A stretch of 64,000 nt of DNA, from the NCBI RefSeq assembly GCF_026163695.1, contig NZ_JAOTID010000001.1:496001-560000 (forward strand). Reading direction: 5' to 3'. A model generated the notes under the pieces. The model made no database searches. It was not told the DNA's origin and saw only the letters and a list, made by a program, of their open reading frames with translations. This stretch comes from Shumkonia mesophila (GTDB taxonomy: Bacteria; Pseudomonadota; Alphaproteobacteria; Rhodospirillales; Shumkoniaceae). A program made the position numbers and the translations under genes. Below are positions 17,446 to 26,484 of this stretch, piece by piece (position 1 is the first letter of the stretch; the number at the start of each line of letters is the position of its first letter).

Positions 17446-18066
17446 CTAGCGGGTGACGTGATCCATCGGGATGTGCAGCGGCTGCGCGGCCACCCGCTCT
17501 ATCCAGGCCCGGATGGCCGGATAGGGCTCGAGGTCGAAGCCGCCCTCGGGGGCGACGTGGGTGTAGGCGTAGAGCGCGATGTCGGCCACCGAATAGCGGC
17601 CGCCGGCGAAGAAGGCGCGGGACGACAGCGTGGTCTGCATCAGCTCCAGCGCCGCCCGCCCCTTCTCCCACAGTCCGGGCAGCCGGGGTTCCTCGTCTGC
17701 CGACTTGCCGAGGACATGCATCAGGGAGCGGGCCACCGCGATACAGGGCTCGTGGCTGTACTGTTCCCAGAACAGCCACTGGTAGGCCTTGGCGCGTTCG
17801 AAACGGTCGGTGGGCAGCAACGCGGTCCCCTCGGCGAAGTGCAGCAGGATGGCGTTGGATTCCGAAAGCCGGCGGCCGCCGCCGAGATCGAGCAGCGGCA
17901 CCTTGCCGGCCGGGTTCAGCTTGAGGAATGCCGGCGTGCGCGTCTCGCCGCCCTGAACGTCGACCTCGACCGTGGAAAACGACCGGCCGAGCTGATGGAG
18001 GGCGAGGCGCACCTTGTAGCAGTTGCCCGAGCCCTGGAACTGGTAAAGCTTCAAATCGCCGAGCAT
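17446..18066 (-). CDS. Glutathione S-transferase family protein
   Basis: 206 residues. The thioredoxin-like N-terminal domain has the candidate catalytic region [13 protein letters not shown] and the cis-Pro motif GKVPLLDL followed by [13 protein letters not shown]. The helical C-terminal domain contains [10 protein letters not shown]. It probably conjugates or reduces substrates with glutathione; gshB lies 16 kb away. It sits 18 bp before the DUF2628 gene and 20 bp after hisB, so it is cotranscribed with his genes without an obvious link to histidine. Confidence 0.92.
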   Translation of the reverse strand: MLGDLKLYQFQGSGNCYKVRLALHQLGRSFSTVEVDVQGGETRTPAFLKLNPAGKVPLLDLGGGRRLSESNAILLHFAEGTALLPTDRFERAKAYQWLFWEQYSHEPCIAVARSLMHVLGKSADEEPRLPGLWEKGRAALELMQTTLSSRAFFAGGRYSVADIALYAYTHVAPEGGFDLEPYPAIRAWIERVAAQPLHIPMDHVTR

Positions 18067-18086
18067 GGTGCGTCGCCACCGTCCGT

Positions 18087-18686
18087 CTAGAGAGAGCCGC
18101 CCAGGACCCCCTTGGTCGAGGGCACGGCATCGGCCTTGCGCGGGTCGATCTCGACCGCTTGGCGAAGCGCGCGGGCCAAGGCCTTGTATAGGGATTCGGC
18201 GATGTGGTGGTTGTTGTCGCCGTAGAAATTCTCGACATGCAGCGTCAGCCCGGCCGCCTGGGCGAAGGCCTGGAACCATTCCTTGAAGAGTTCGGTGTCC
18301 ATCTCGCCCAGCTTGTCGCGCGCGAAGGTCACCTTCCACACCAGGTACGGCCGGTTGGAGGCGTCGAGTGCGACCCGCGACAGCGCCTCGTCCATCGGCG
18401 CGATGGCGGTGCCATAGCGGGCAATGCCCTTGCGCGCGCCCAGCGCCTTGTTCACCGCCTCGCCGATGACGATGCCGGCGTCCTCGGTGGTGTGGTGAAA
18501 GTCGATATGCAGGTCGCCGTCGGCCTTGAGCGTCAGGTCGATCAGGCTGTGGCGCGACAACTGCTCCATCATGTGGTCGAGGAAGCCGATCCCGGTGGCG
18601 ATGTCGTAGCGCCCGGTGCCGTCCAGATCGACGGTCGCCGAGATGCGGGTTTCGGTCGTCTTGCGCTCGACGGTGGCGCGGCGCAT
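18087..18686 (-). CDS. hisB: Imidazoleglycerol-phosphate dehydratase
   Basis: 199 residues, the monofunctional form without a phosphatase domain. The manganese-binding repeats are seen as [14 protein letters not shown] with DFHHTTED, and [11 protein letters not shown] in the second half. It makes imidazole acetol phosphate. The ATG at 18686 has AAGGAG about 7 bases upstream. It is first in the minus-strand group hisB-GST-DUF2628-hisH-hisA-hisF-hisE. Confidence 0.97.
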   Translation of the reverse strand: MRRATVERKTTETRISATVDLDGTGRYDIATGIGFLDHMMEQLSRHSLIDLTLKADGDLHIDFHHTTEDAGIVIGEAVNKALGARKGIARYGTAIAPMDEALSRVALDASNRPYLVWKVTFARDKLGEMDTELFKEWFQAFAQAAGLTLHVENFYGDNNHHIAESLYKALARALRQAVEIDPRKADAVPSTKGVLGGSL

Positions 18687-18763
18687 GGAACGTCTCCTTG
18701 GCAGCGGACAGCCCCGTTGTATCAGGAACTTGCGCCAACCGGAAGCCCGCCGCTTCGCGCCGG

Positions 18764-18791
18764 TTGCGCGCACCAAAAACACGTGTATCAT
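18764..18791 (+). promoter_or_regulatory. Candidate sigma-70-type promoter for the trypsin-like lipoprotein gene
   Basis: TTGCGC (18764-18769), a 16-base spacer, then TATCAT (18786-18791), about 48 bases before the ATG at 18839. Four of six bases match in each hexamer. This is by eye only. Confidence 0.4.
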
Positions 18792-18838
18792 CGAGGACCT
18801 GTACAATCGTGCGGGCGCAACGGGGAGGAGCGGGGACG

Positions 18839-20173
18839 ATGGCGGGGCGAACGGAGGGGCGTGTCGTCTTTCTGGCGATGGCGGCGGCGTTGCTGGCGGG
18901 CTGTAACCACAACATGGTCGCCGTGGAAACGGCGCCCAGGCTGCAGGCGGCGGAAATCGCCAACCGCGAGGAACTGGCGCCGATGCGGTTCAACCGGCTC
19001 AGCATCAACCTGCGGCGCGGGACGGTCGTCGGCGGCTACGAGAAGGACCTGATCACCTGCTATCCTTACGGCCCGGACAAGGTGGTCTGGAACAGCGGCC
19101 GCGTGCTGCAGCGCGACATCGAGTTCGAGGACCTGTTCTTCGAGGAAATGTCGCTGGCGAACTTCAACGTCGTCGGCGATCCCAAGGACCTGTTCAGCGG
19201 GGCCCGGCGCGAGGAGATCAAGCCGGAGTACCTGGTCAGCGCCCAGATCGAGGACATTCGCATGAACGTCTGCGAGGTCATGGGCTACTGGACCGCGAAA
19301 CCCGACGGGACCTTCCGCGGCGAAGCCTCGGTGCGGGTCCTGTGGCAGGTATTCTCGGTGTTCGACCAGAATGTCGTCTACGAGACCACGACCAAGGGTT
19401 CCATCAAGCGCCAGGAAGCGAGAGCGGGCGGCGAAGTCGGTTTGCTGACCGAAGCCTTTTCCGAGGCGGTGGCCAATCTCGCTGCCGACCGCAAACTGGT
19501 CGACCTTCTCGGCAAAAGAACGCGCACCGTTGCCGACGTTCGCGCGGTTGCCGACGCCCCGCTGAAAATCCCCTATCAGCCGCCCTTCCAAAGCACCATC
19601 ACCGACAACATCGACGCCGTCCGCCGGTCCGTCGTCACCCTCGACGGCGGGGCCGGCCATGGGTCGGGCTTCTTCATCTCGCCGACCCTGATCGTGACCA
19701 ACCATCACGTGGTCGCCGGCCAGACCGTCATGCGGGTCACGCTGGTGACCGGCCGCAAGGTGCTGGGCGAGGTGATGCGCCGCCATCCCGAGCGCGACGT
19801 CGCCCTGGTCCAGGTGGAGGCGGCGGGCCATCAGCCGCTGCCGTTGCGCCTGGAGCCGGTCAGGATCACCGAAGAGATCTACGCCGTCGGCTCGCCGCTC
19901 GACAAGGCGCTGGCCGGCACCGTCACCAAGGGCATCGTCAGCAAATTCGCCACCAATACCCATGGGCTGGAGGACATCCAAGCCGACGTCGACATCCAGC
20001 CGGGCAACAGCGGCGGCGCCCTGCTCGATACCCGCGGCAACGTGGTCGGCATTTCCTACGCCGGCATCGGGGAGACGTCGGTGGGCCTGAATTTCTTCAT
20101 CCCCATCTACGACGCGCTGGAGCGGCTCAACGTCGGGATCGACAAGACCCGCGGCCTGACCGTCGCCAACTAG
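18839..20173 (+). CDS. Trypsin-like serine protease, lipoprotein
   Basis: 444 residues. A lipoprotein signal ends in LLAGC. Residues about 25-255 form a domain I do not recognise ([26 protein letters not shown]). A trypsin-like domain follows (about 270-440) with the complete triad: His in TNHHVVAG, Asp in ERDVALVQV and Ser in [11 protein letters not shown]. No PDZ domain is present, unlike DegP. It is anchored in the envelope and probably degrades or processes proteins there. GGAGGAG precedes the ATG at 18839. Confidence 0.9.
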   Translation: MAGRTEGRVVFLAMAAALLAGCNHNMVAVETAPRLQAAEIANREELAPMRFNRLSINLRRGTVVGGYEKDLITCYPYGPDKVVWNSGRVLQRDIEFEDLFFEEMSLANFNVVGDPKDLFSGARREEIKPEYLVSAQIEDIRMNVCEVMGYWTAKPDGTFRGEASVRVLWQVFSVFDQNVVYETTTKGSIKRQEARAGGEVGLLTEAFSEAVANLAADRKLVDLLGKRTRTVADVRAVADAPLKIPYQPPFQSTITDNIDAVRRSVVTLDGGAGHGSGFFISPTLIVTNHHVVAGQTVMRVTLVTGRKVLGEVMRRHPERDVALVQVEAAGHQPLPLRLEPVRITEEIYAVGSPLDKALAGTVTKGIVSKFATNTHGLEDIQADVDIQPGNSGGALLDTRGNVVGISYAGIGETSVGLNFFIPIYDALERLNVGIDKTRGLTVAN

Positions 20174-20191
20174 GGCCGCGGCCGGCCCGGC

Positions 20192-20220
20192 TTGACGGAG
20201 CGGGCCGGCCGGCCTAGATC
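20192..20220 (+). promoter_or_regulatory. Candidate promoter for hslVU
   Basis: TTGACG (20192-20197), 17 bases, then TAGATC (20215-20220), in the gap after the protease gene. The -35 is near-consensus (5/6) and the -10 is poor (3/6). If real, transcription would start near 20227, which argues against translation from the ATG at 20221. Confidence 0.35.
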
Positions 20221-20271
20221 ATGACCATGAACCCGCTCCGGCGGCGCGCCGCGCCGCTTTCCCCGAACCCC

Positions 20272-20829
20272 ATGGACATGATGGCCTCCGAAAATTCCTC
20301 GACCTGGCACGGCACCACCATCCTCGCGGTGCGCAAGGGCGGTAAGGTGGTGATCGCCGGCGACGGCCAGGTCACCCTCGGCCAGACCGTGCTGAAGTCC
20401 AACGCCACCAAGGTGCGCCGCCTTTCCGACGGGGCGGTGATCGCCGGCTTCGCCGGGGCCACCGCCGACGCCTTCGCGCTGTTCGAGCGCCTCGAGGGCC
20501 GCCTGGAGCAGTACCCCGGCCAGCTGGCCCGGGCCTGCGTCGAGATGGCCAAGGACTGGCGCACCGACCGCTATCTGCGCCGCCTGGAGGCGATGATGGC
20601 GGTGGCCGACCGCAAGGTTTCCCTCGTGCTGACCGGCACCGGCGACGTGCTGGAGCCCGAGGACGGGCTGATCGGCATCGGCTCGGGCGGCAACTACGCG
20701 CTGGCCGCCGCGCGCGCGCTGATCGACCGCGACGACCTCGACGCCGAGGCGGTGGCGAGGCGCGCCATGAAGATCGCCGCCGGCATCTGCATCTACACCA
20801 ACGAGAGCGTCACCGTCGAAATCCTATGA
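20272..20829 (+). CDS. hslV: HslV peptidase subunit of the HslUV protease
   Basis: Threonine peptidase of the proteasome-like HslUV complex. After a short propeptide the sequence reads [20 protein letters not shown]; the first Thr of TTILAV is the catalytic residue after processing. Other conserved parts are [11 protein letters not shown] and NESVTVE. The frame is open from an ATG at 20221; the ATGs at 20272, 20278 and 20281 fit the family better, and none has a clear ribosome site. The stop overlaps the hslU start as ATGA. Confidence 0.93.
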   Translation: MDMMASENSSTWHGTTILAVRKGGKVVIAGDGQVTLGQTVLKSNATKVRRLSDGAVIAGFAGATADAFALFERLEGRLEQYPGQLARACVEMAKDWRTDRYLRRLEAMMAVADRKVSLVLTGTGDVLEPEDGLIGIGSGGNYALAAARALIDRDDLDAEAVARRAMKIAAGICIYTNESVTVEIL

Positions 20830-22148
20830 CCAGCTTCACCCCCCGCGAAATCGTTTCCGAACTCGACCGCTTCATCGTCGGCCAGAAGGACGCCAAGCGC
20901 GCCGTCGCCATCGCCCTTCGCAACCGCTGGCGCCGCCAGCAGCTGGACGAAACCCTGCGCGAAGAGGTCATGCCCAAGAACATCCTGATGATCGGGCCCA
21001 CCGGCGTCGGCAAGACCGAGATCTCGCGCCGCCTGGCCAAGCTGGCCCAGGCGCCGTTCATCAAGGTCGAGGCCACCAAGTTCACCGAGGTGGGCTATGT
21101 CGGGCGCGACGTCGAGCAGATCATCCGCGACCTGATCGAGGTCGCCATCGCCATGACCCGCGAGCGCCTGCGCCAGCAGGTGGCGGCCAAGGCCGAGCTG
21201 CTGGCCGAGGAACGGGTGCTGGACGCCCTGGTCGGCGACAACGCCAGCAAGGAGACCCGCGAGAAGTTCCGCAAGATGCTGCGCGAGGGCGCGCTGGCCG
21301 ACAAGGAGATCGAGGTCCAGGTGGCGGAATCCGCCGGCTTCGGCCTGCCGACCATGGACATTCCCGGCATGCCGGGCAGCCAGCTTGGCATGATCAATCT
21401 GAACGACATGCTGGGCAAGGCCTTCGGCGGCGGCAAGCGCACCAAGGCCCGGCGGATGACGGTGGCCGAATCCTATACCGTGCTGATGGCCGAGGAGAGC
21501 GACAAGCTCTTGGACGAGGACAAGGTGGTCAAGGAGGCCATCGCGACGGCCGAGAATCACGGCATCGTCTTCATCGACGAGATCGACAAGATCACGGCGC
21601 GCAGCGGCGAGCAGCGCATGGGGGCCGACGTGTCCAGGGAAGGCGTGCAGCGCGACCTGCTGCCCCTGATCGAGGGCACCACGGTGGCCACCAAGCACGG
21701 GGCGGTGAAGACCGACCACATCCTGTTCATCGCCTCGGGCGCCTTCCACATGTCGAAGCCGGCCGACATGCTGCCGGAACTCCAGGGCCGTCTTCCCATC
21801 CGCGTTGAGCTGCGCGCCCTAACCCGCGACGACTTCGTCAGAATCCTCACCGAGCCCGAGGCCTCGCTGATCAAGCAGTACGTGGCCCTGTTGGGGGTCG
21901 AGGGGATCACGATTTCCTTCGCCGCGGACGCCATCGACGAGATCGCCGACCTGGCGGCCGCCATCAACAGCGGCGTCGAGAACATCGGCGCCCGGCGCCT
22001 GCAGACGGTAATGGAGAAGCTGGTCGAGGAAATCAGCTTCGAGGCCTCCGAGCGCAGTGGCGAAACCATCACCATCGACGCCGCCTATGTGCGCGACAAG
22101 GTGTCGAATCTCGCCAAGGACGCCGACCTCAGCCGCTTCATCCTGTAG
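20826..22148 (+). CDS. hslU: HslU ATPase subunit of the HslUV protease
   Basis: 440 residues, a ClpX-like AAA+ unfoldase. Walker A is GPTGVGKTE (57-65), the pore loop is GYVGRDV, Walker B is [10 protein letters not shown], and the intermediate (I) domain spans about 110-240. The C-terminus ends LSRFIL, which docks into HslV. It unfolds substrates for the HslV chamber. Translationally coupled to hslV by a 4-bp overlap. Confidence 0.98.
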   Translation: MTSFTPREIVSELDRFIVGQKDAKRAVAIALRNRWRRQQLDETLREEVMPKNILMIGPTGVGKTEISRRLAKLAQAPFIKVEATKFTEVGYVGRDVEQIIRDLIEVAIAMTRERLRQQVAAKAELLAEERVLDALVGDNASKETREKFRKMLREGALADKEIEVQVAESAGFGLPTMDIPGMPGSQLGMINLNDMLGKAFGGGKRTKARRMTVAESYTVLMAEESDKLLDEDKVVKEAIATAENHGIVFIDEIDKITARSGEQRMGADVSREGVQRDLLPLIEGTTVATKHGAVKTDHILFIASGAFHMSKPADMLPELQGRLPIRVELRALTRDDFVRILTEPEASLIKQYVALLGVEGITISFAADAIDEIADLAAAINSGVENIGARRLQTVMEKLVEEISFEASERSGETITIDAAYVRDKVSNLAKDADLSRFIL

Positions 22149-22538
22149 GCGCCGGGCGGTCAAAGATACCTTCGAATCAGAGGGTTGCCGGCCGACTTCA
22201 ATCTCTTTCGTCACCCCCGCGCACACTCTTGGGCACGGGTATTTCTTTCTCCATCCCGTCATTGCCCGGCTCCGTCCGGGCAATCCAGGCGCCCGCAGGC
22301 TGGATGCCCCGGGCTGAACAGCTGGCGCCGGGGCATGACGGATCGCGGGAAACGGCTCGGGGTTTGGCAGATCCTGACAATTCGCCTTAATCTTTAGGGG
22401 TATTGCCTTGAATCGCCCGGAGGAATTCGATCGGCGCCTCGAAACCAGCCGCCGTCTCGAATGTTGCAACGCAATCTCGCGTATTGCTTAAAATTTTATG
22501 GTTATTGCGTTGAAAAGACTCGGCGATTCATCGCCGTG
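22149..22538. other. 390-bp gene-free interval holding a palindromic repeat
   Basis: No gene is supported. The left half contains a structured repeat at 22256-22341. The right half (22380-22538) is noticeably AT-richer than the surroundings, with runs such as ATTGCTTAAAATTTTATGG near 22482-22500. It lies between the ends of two convergent units, hslU (plus) and the XRE gene (minus), so terminator function is possible. Confidence 0.5.
22256..22341. repeat. Three-armed palindromic intergenic repeat
   Basis: Closing arms CCGTCAT (22256-22262) and ATGACGG (22335-22341) enclose three hairpins: TTGCCCGG/CCGGGCAA (22262-22269 with 22276-22283), ATCCAG/CTGGAT (22283-22288 with 22300-22305) and TGCCCCGG/CCGGGGCA (22305-22312 with 22328-22335). 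The result is a cloverleaf-like fold. Very similar elements are, from general knowledge, abundant between genes in alphaproteobacteria. A decayed copy is at 51555-51626. Confidence 0.75.
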
Positions 22539-22919
22539 TCAATACGCCGGCCCCTTGGGCGGCAGGCGGCGGGTGCGGATTTCGGCCAGCACCCAGTCCA
22601 GCGTCTCCTCGTCCAGCTCGCCGATGTTTTCGGCCAGCAGGTTGGCCAGCTCGGTGGCCTTGGCGCTGAGCCCCGCGGTGTCGACCACGACGCGCGGGTG
22701 CGACAGCCGGGCCAGGCGCTTCAACTCCTCGGCCTCGTCCCAGATCAGGCCGAACAGGGCGCAGATCTGCATGATCAGGCCGGTGCGCGGGCGGCCGCGG
22801 TTGCCGTGCTCCAGCGCCGACAGATAGGCCGACGACACGCCGAGGTGGGCGGCCATGTCCTTGAGCGCCATGCCGCGCGCCGCGCGGAGCGCGCGGACCT
22901 TTTCGCCGAAGGGCGTCAT
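22539..22919 (-). CDS. XRE-family transcriptional regulator
   Basis: 126 residues. The N-terminal Cro/C1 helix-turn-helix (about 1-65) contains MALKDMAAHLGVSSAYLSAL. A C-terminal helical part includes LANLLAENIGELDEETLDW. It probably binds DNA as a dimer; the targets are unknown. It lies 16 bp after the Smr gene on the same strand, as in related genomes where it neighbours smr and mltA. Confidence 0.9.
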   Translation of the reverse strand: MTPFGEKVRALRAARGMALKDMAAHLGVSSAYLSALEHGNRGRPRTGLIMQICALFGLIWDEAEELKRLARLSHPRVVVDTAGLSAKATELANLLAENIGELDEETLDWVLAEIRTRRLPPKGPAY

Positions 22920-22935
22920 TTCCCCTCTCCCTCCC

Positions 22936-23547
22936 CTATTTCCGCCGTTTGAGCAGCAGGTAGAGCGCGCCCTCGCCGCCGTCCCGGGGTTGGGCGTGGC
23001 AGAAGGCCAGGATGCGCGCCCGGTTGGGCGCCTCGTTCAGCCAGCGCGGCACGTTGCGGCGCAGCACGCCGGTGCGCCCGTCCTGGCGCAACCCCTTGCC
23101 GGTGACCACCAGCACGCAACGCCGGCCGGCCCCCTGGGCGCCGATGACGAAGGAGGCGAGCGCCCGGTGGGCGTCCTCCTCGGTCAGGCCGTGCAGGTCG
23201 ATACGCGCCTCGATCGGCAACTGGCCGCGCCGCATGCGCTGGGCGGTGCGCTTGTCCAGTCCGGCGACGTCGCCGTGCGCGATCTCGGGCAGGCTCGGCG
23301 CCGGCGGCGGCGGAGCCGGCGGTTCGGGCAGCGGCGGCTTGCGCGGCCGGCGGCGCGGCGCCGGCGGCGGCACCGGCGACACCGGCAGCGGCTCGGAGGG
23401 AAACTCCTCGTCGAGGTCCGGCAGCAGGCGGCCGGGCAGCGGCGCCACCGTGGCGGCCAGGCGCCGCCACAGCGCGAGGTCTTCGCGGCTCAGCCGGCCG
23501 GCCCTGGCGCGGCGCTTGCGCGAGGCGGGTTCAGGCGTCTTGCACAT
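22936..23547 (-). CDS. Smr-domain protein
   Basis: 203 residues. A basic N-terminus and a Pro/Ala-rich linker (about 50-90) precede a C-terminal Smr domain with IDLHGLTEEDAHRAL, LVVTGKGLRQDG and a distal LYLLLKRR. Smr domains bind or nick nucleic acids, in MutS2 and in stand-alone endonucleases. Its start (23547) overlaps the end of lutC by 17 bp. The exact substrate is unknown. Confidence 0.92.
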   Translation of the reverse strand: MCKTPEPASRKRRARAGRLSREDLALWRRLAATVAPLPGRLLPDLDEEFPSEPLPVSPVPPPAPRRRPRKPPLPEPPAPPPPAPSLPEIAHGDVAGLDKRTAQRMRRGQLPIEARIDLHGLTEEDAHRALASFVIGAQGAGRRCVLVVTGKGLRQDGRTGVLRRNVPRWLNEAPNRARILAFCHAQPRDGGEGALYLLLKRRK

Positions 23548-24217
23548 CGACCAGCAGAATATGCAGGCGGCGCGGCCCGTGCACCCCCAAAAGCAGGATC
23601 AGTTCGATGTCGGCCGAGCGCGACGGCCCGGTGATCCAGTTGACGGCGCGCGGCATGAAGTCGCCCCTCGCCGCCTCAGCCCGGAAGCGCGACCAGGCGT
23701 CCTCGTAGGAGCCGACGATGCGGGCCGTTTCCAGTACCACGATGTGGACGTCGGGCAGGTAGTTGAGCGTGGTCGGGCTCGCCGGACCGGAGGGCAGGAC
23801 CAACGTGCCGGTTTCGGCGATGCCGGCGACGGCAACGCTGAGGCCGACCGGGGTATCGGCGTCGGCCCTGCCGTATTCGACGGCGACGCCGAGCCGTTCC
23901 GGCCAGGAAACGTCCTTCAGCGCCGGGGCCGCCCGGACCCGCCGGGACAGGCCGTGGGCGGTGAGATAGTCGGCGGCGGCGGCCGCAATGCCGGCGCGGC
24001 CGGCCACCCGGGCCACGGTGGCGGCGGCGGCCTCGGATTCGGCAATGAAACGAACGAGAAGCTCGGCCGGCGTTCCCTTGCCGCGTTCGGGGACAAGGTT
24101 GGCCCTCGGCGCCGCCAGCCGGGCGGCGAAGGCCTGTTCGACCGCCGGGCGGCCGGGCGCGACGGCGCCGCCGGTGGCGCGGCGCACGGCGGCTAGGATG
24201 TCGTCGCGGGCGCTCAT
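23531..24217 (-). CDS. lutC: Lactate utilisation protein C (LUD domain)
   Basis: 228 residues, LutC/YkgG fold. The C-terminal half carries GIAETGTLVLPSGPASPTTL and ends PRRLHILLVDVQ. Together with LutA and LutB it forms the iron-sulfur L-lactate oxidising system first described in Bacillus. Its start overlaps the lutB stop by 4 bp (ATGA), so the three genes are coupled. Confidence 0.93.
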   Translation of the reverse strand: MSARDDILAAVRRATGGAVAPGRPAVEQAFAARLAAPRANLVPERGKGTPAELLVRFIAESEAAAATVARVAGRAGIAAAAADYLTAHGLSRRVRAAPALKDVSWPERLGVAVEYGRADADTPVGLSVAVAGIAETGTLVLPSGPASPTTLNYLPDVHIVVLETARIVGSYEDAWSRFRAEAARGDFMPRAVNWITGPSRSADIELILLLGVHGPRRLHILLVDVQDA

Positions 24218-25668
24218 GGCCGGCCCTCCGTACGACTTCGGGAGGCGGGTTTCCCCCGCCGGCGTTCGGCCCACAGCGATTGGAAGGTGCGGCCCTCGGG
24301 CGCCGGCAGGTCGCGCGGCCCGGTCCAGGCGGAGGCCAGCGGCAGCCGCCGGAAGCGCCCGCGGCCGCGCCCGAGGATGGCCAGCAGGCCGACGCCCAGC
24401 GCCATGGCCCGCCGATAGAGGGCCGGCCGCCGGGCGAGGAAGGCCCACAGCTTCAGCGCGCCCCTGCCCTTGGCGGCCGGGCCGCCGGAAACGAACTGGC
24501 GCTCGCGCAGGTGGCGCATCATCGCCGGCAGCGGGATGCGCATCGGGCAGACCTGTTCGCACTTGCCGCAGAAGGTCGAGGCGTTGGGCAGGTCGTCGGC
24601 CTTATGCGCCCCCAGCAGGCTGGGGGTCAGCACGCTGCCCATCGGCCCCGAATAGACCCAGCCGTAGGCGTGGCCGCCGATGCCGGCGTAGACCGGGCAG
24701 TGGTTGAGGCAGGCCCCGCAGCGGATGCAGCGCAGCATGTCGCGGAACTCGCCGCCCAGCATGGCGGTGCGCCCGTTGTCCATGAGCACGATGTGGAATT
24801 CATCGGGACCGTCGGGGTCGCCCGGCCGCTTCGGCCCGGTGGCGAACGTGGTGTAGGCGGTGATGTCCTGCCCGGTGGCCGAGCGCGCCAGCAGGCGCAG
24901 GATGGTGGCGGCATCCTCCAGCGTCGGCACCACCTTTTCCAGGCTGGCCACCGCCACGTGGACCTTGGGCAGGCTCATCACCAGGTCGGCGTTGCCCTCG
25001 TTGGTGACGACGACGATGGAGCCGGTCTCGGCCACCAGCATGTTGGCGCCGGTCAGCCCGACGTCGGCGGCCAGGAACTCGCCCCGGAGCACGGTGCGGG
25101 CCTCGCGCAGGATGGCCTCGGGCTGGTCCAGCGCCCGGCCGGCCGGCAGCGCGGTATGTTTTTCGCGGAAGGTTTCGGCGATGTCCGGGCCCTTGAGGTG
25201 GATGGCCGGCACCAGGATGTGGCTGGGCGATTCGCCGCGCACCTGGATGATGTATTCGCCGAGGTCGGTTTCCACCGGCCGCACGCCATTGGCTTCCAGG
25301 AATTCGTTGATGGCGATCTCCTCGCCGATCATCGACTTGCTCTTGGTCACCGTCCTGGCACCGGCGGAGCGGCAGATGGCAAGGATGGTCTCGCGGGCCT
25401 CGGCGGCATCGCGGCACCAGTGGATCTTCGTTCCCGCCGCCGCCGCCTTGGCCTCGAAGCGCTCGAGGTAGAAATCGAGGTTGGCCAGCACGTGGTTCTT
25501 GATGCTGACGCCCTCGTCGCGCAGGGCGTCGAATTCGGGCAGGCGGTCGATCACCTTCTGGCGCTTTTCGGGGAACGTCTTGGTGAAACTGGCCAGCGAT
25601 TCCTTGAGCCGGCCGTCGGCGAGCGCCCCCCTGGCGTTGTCGCGAAAGCGCTGGCTGGTGGCGTCCAT
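24214..25668 (-). CDS. lutB: Lactate utilisation iron-sulfur protein LutB
   Basis: 484 residues. An N-terminal LUD domain (about 1-290, with GANMLVAETGSIVVVTNEGN) is followed by two 4Fe-4S clusters: CIRCGACLNHCPVY and CGKCEQVCPMRIPLP. The C-terminal tail is Arg-rich. It probably passes electrons from lactate, with LutA and LutC. Located 3 bp after lutA. Confidence 0.95.
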   Translation of the reverse strand: MDATSQRFRDNARGALADGRLKESLASFTKTFPEKRQKVIDRLPEFDALRDEGVSIKNHVLANLDFYLERFEAKAAAAGTKIHWCRDAAEARETILAICRSAGARTVTKSKSMIGEEIAINEFLEANGVRPVETDLGEYIIQVRGESPSHILVPAIHLKGPDIAETFREKHTALPAGRALDQPEAILREARTVLRGEFLAADVGLTGANMLVAETGSIVVVTNEGNADLVMSLPKVHVAVASLEKVVPTLEDAATILRLLARSATGQDITAYTTFATGPKRPGDPDGPDEFHIVLMDNGRTAMLGGEFRDMLRCIRCGACLNHCPVYAGIGGHAYGWVYSGPMGSVLTPSLLGAHKADDLPNASTFCGKCEQVCPMRIPLPAMMRHLRERQFVSGGPAAKGRGALKLWAFLARRPALYRRAMALGVGLLAILGRGRGRFRRLPLASAWTGPRDLPAPEGRTFQSLWAERRRGKPASRSRTEGRP

Positions 25669-25671
25669 GGC

Positions 25672-26445
25672 CTAGGGCTTCCGCCCGGGCTCGCCGATGG
25701 CGGGCGCGTCGAGCGATCCGGCCAGCACCTCGGCGACGTGGCGGGCCTGCATGGCAGAGCCCTTGCGCTTGAGCCTGCCGGCGATGTTGAGCAGGCAGCC
25801 CAGGTCGCCGGCCAGCACCATGTCGGCGCCGGTGGCCATCAAATCCTCGGCCTTGGTATCGACCATGCGCTCCGAGATCTCGGGGTACTTGACGCAGAAG
25901 GTGCCGCCGAAGCCGCAGCAGGTTTCGGCCATGGCCGATTCCTTCACGGTCAACCCGTCGACGGCGGCAAGCAGGCGGCGCGGCTGCGCCTTGACGCCCA
26001 GTTCGCGCAGGCCGGAACAGGCGTCGTGGTAGGTGACGGTGGCGGCGAGCCTGGCCGCCACACCCTCGACGTCCAGGACGTCGACCAGGAAGGCCGTGAG
26101 CTCGTAGGTGCGTTCGGCAAGCCTGCGGGCCCGCCCCTCCCACGCCGCGTCGCCGGCAAAGAGGCGCGGATAGTGCTCGCGGATCATGCCGGCGCAGGAA
26201 CCCGAGGGGGCCACCACGTAATCGAAGCCCTCGAAGGCGGCGATCACCTGTTTGGCCAGGGCGATGGCGTCGGCCCGGTCGCCCGAATTGTAGGCCGGCT
26301 GGCCGCAGCAGGTCTGTTCGGCAGGCACCTCGACCCGGCAGCCGGCGTCTTCCAGCAGCTTGACGGCGGCGAAACCCACCGACGGCCGCATGAGGTCGAC
26401 CAGGCAGGTCACGAAGAAACCGACACGGGGGGCGGTGCTGGGCAT
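25672..26445 (-). CDS. lutA: Lactate utilisation protein LutA (CCG-domain Fe-S protein)
   Basis: 257 residues with two Cys-rich CCG domains: EQTCCGQPAYNSGD, and ETCCGFGGTFCVKY in the C-terminal half. These resemble heterodisulfide-reductase or glycolate-oxidase GlpC/F subunits. I use the ATG at 26445 (MPSTAPRVGFFVTC) because family members start just before that segment; an in-frame start at 26481 would add 12 residues. It is first in lutABC and only 39 bp after the mltA stop. Confidence 0.94.
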   Translation of the reverse strand: MPSTAPRVGFFVTCLVDLMRPSVGFAAVKLLEDAGCRVEVPAEQTCCGQPAYNSGDRADAIALAKQVIAAFEGFDYVVAPSGSCAGMIREHYPRLFAGDAAWEGRARRLAERTYELTAFLVDVLDVEGVAARLAATVTYHDACSGLRELGVKAQPRRLLAAVDGLTVKESAMAETCCGFGGTFCVKYPEISERMVDTKAEDLMATGADMVLAGDLGCLLNIAGRLKRKGSAMQARHVAEVLAGSLDAPAIGEPGRKP

Positions 26446-26484
26446 GGGCCGCACAATGCGGGCAGAGGCGCCGTTTGGCAAGGG

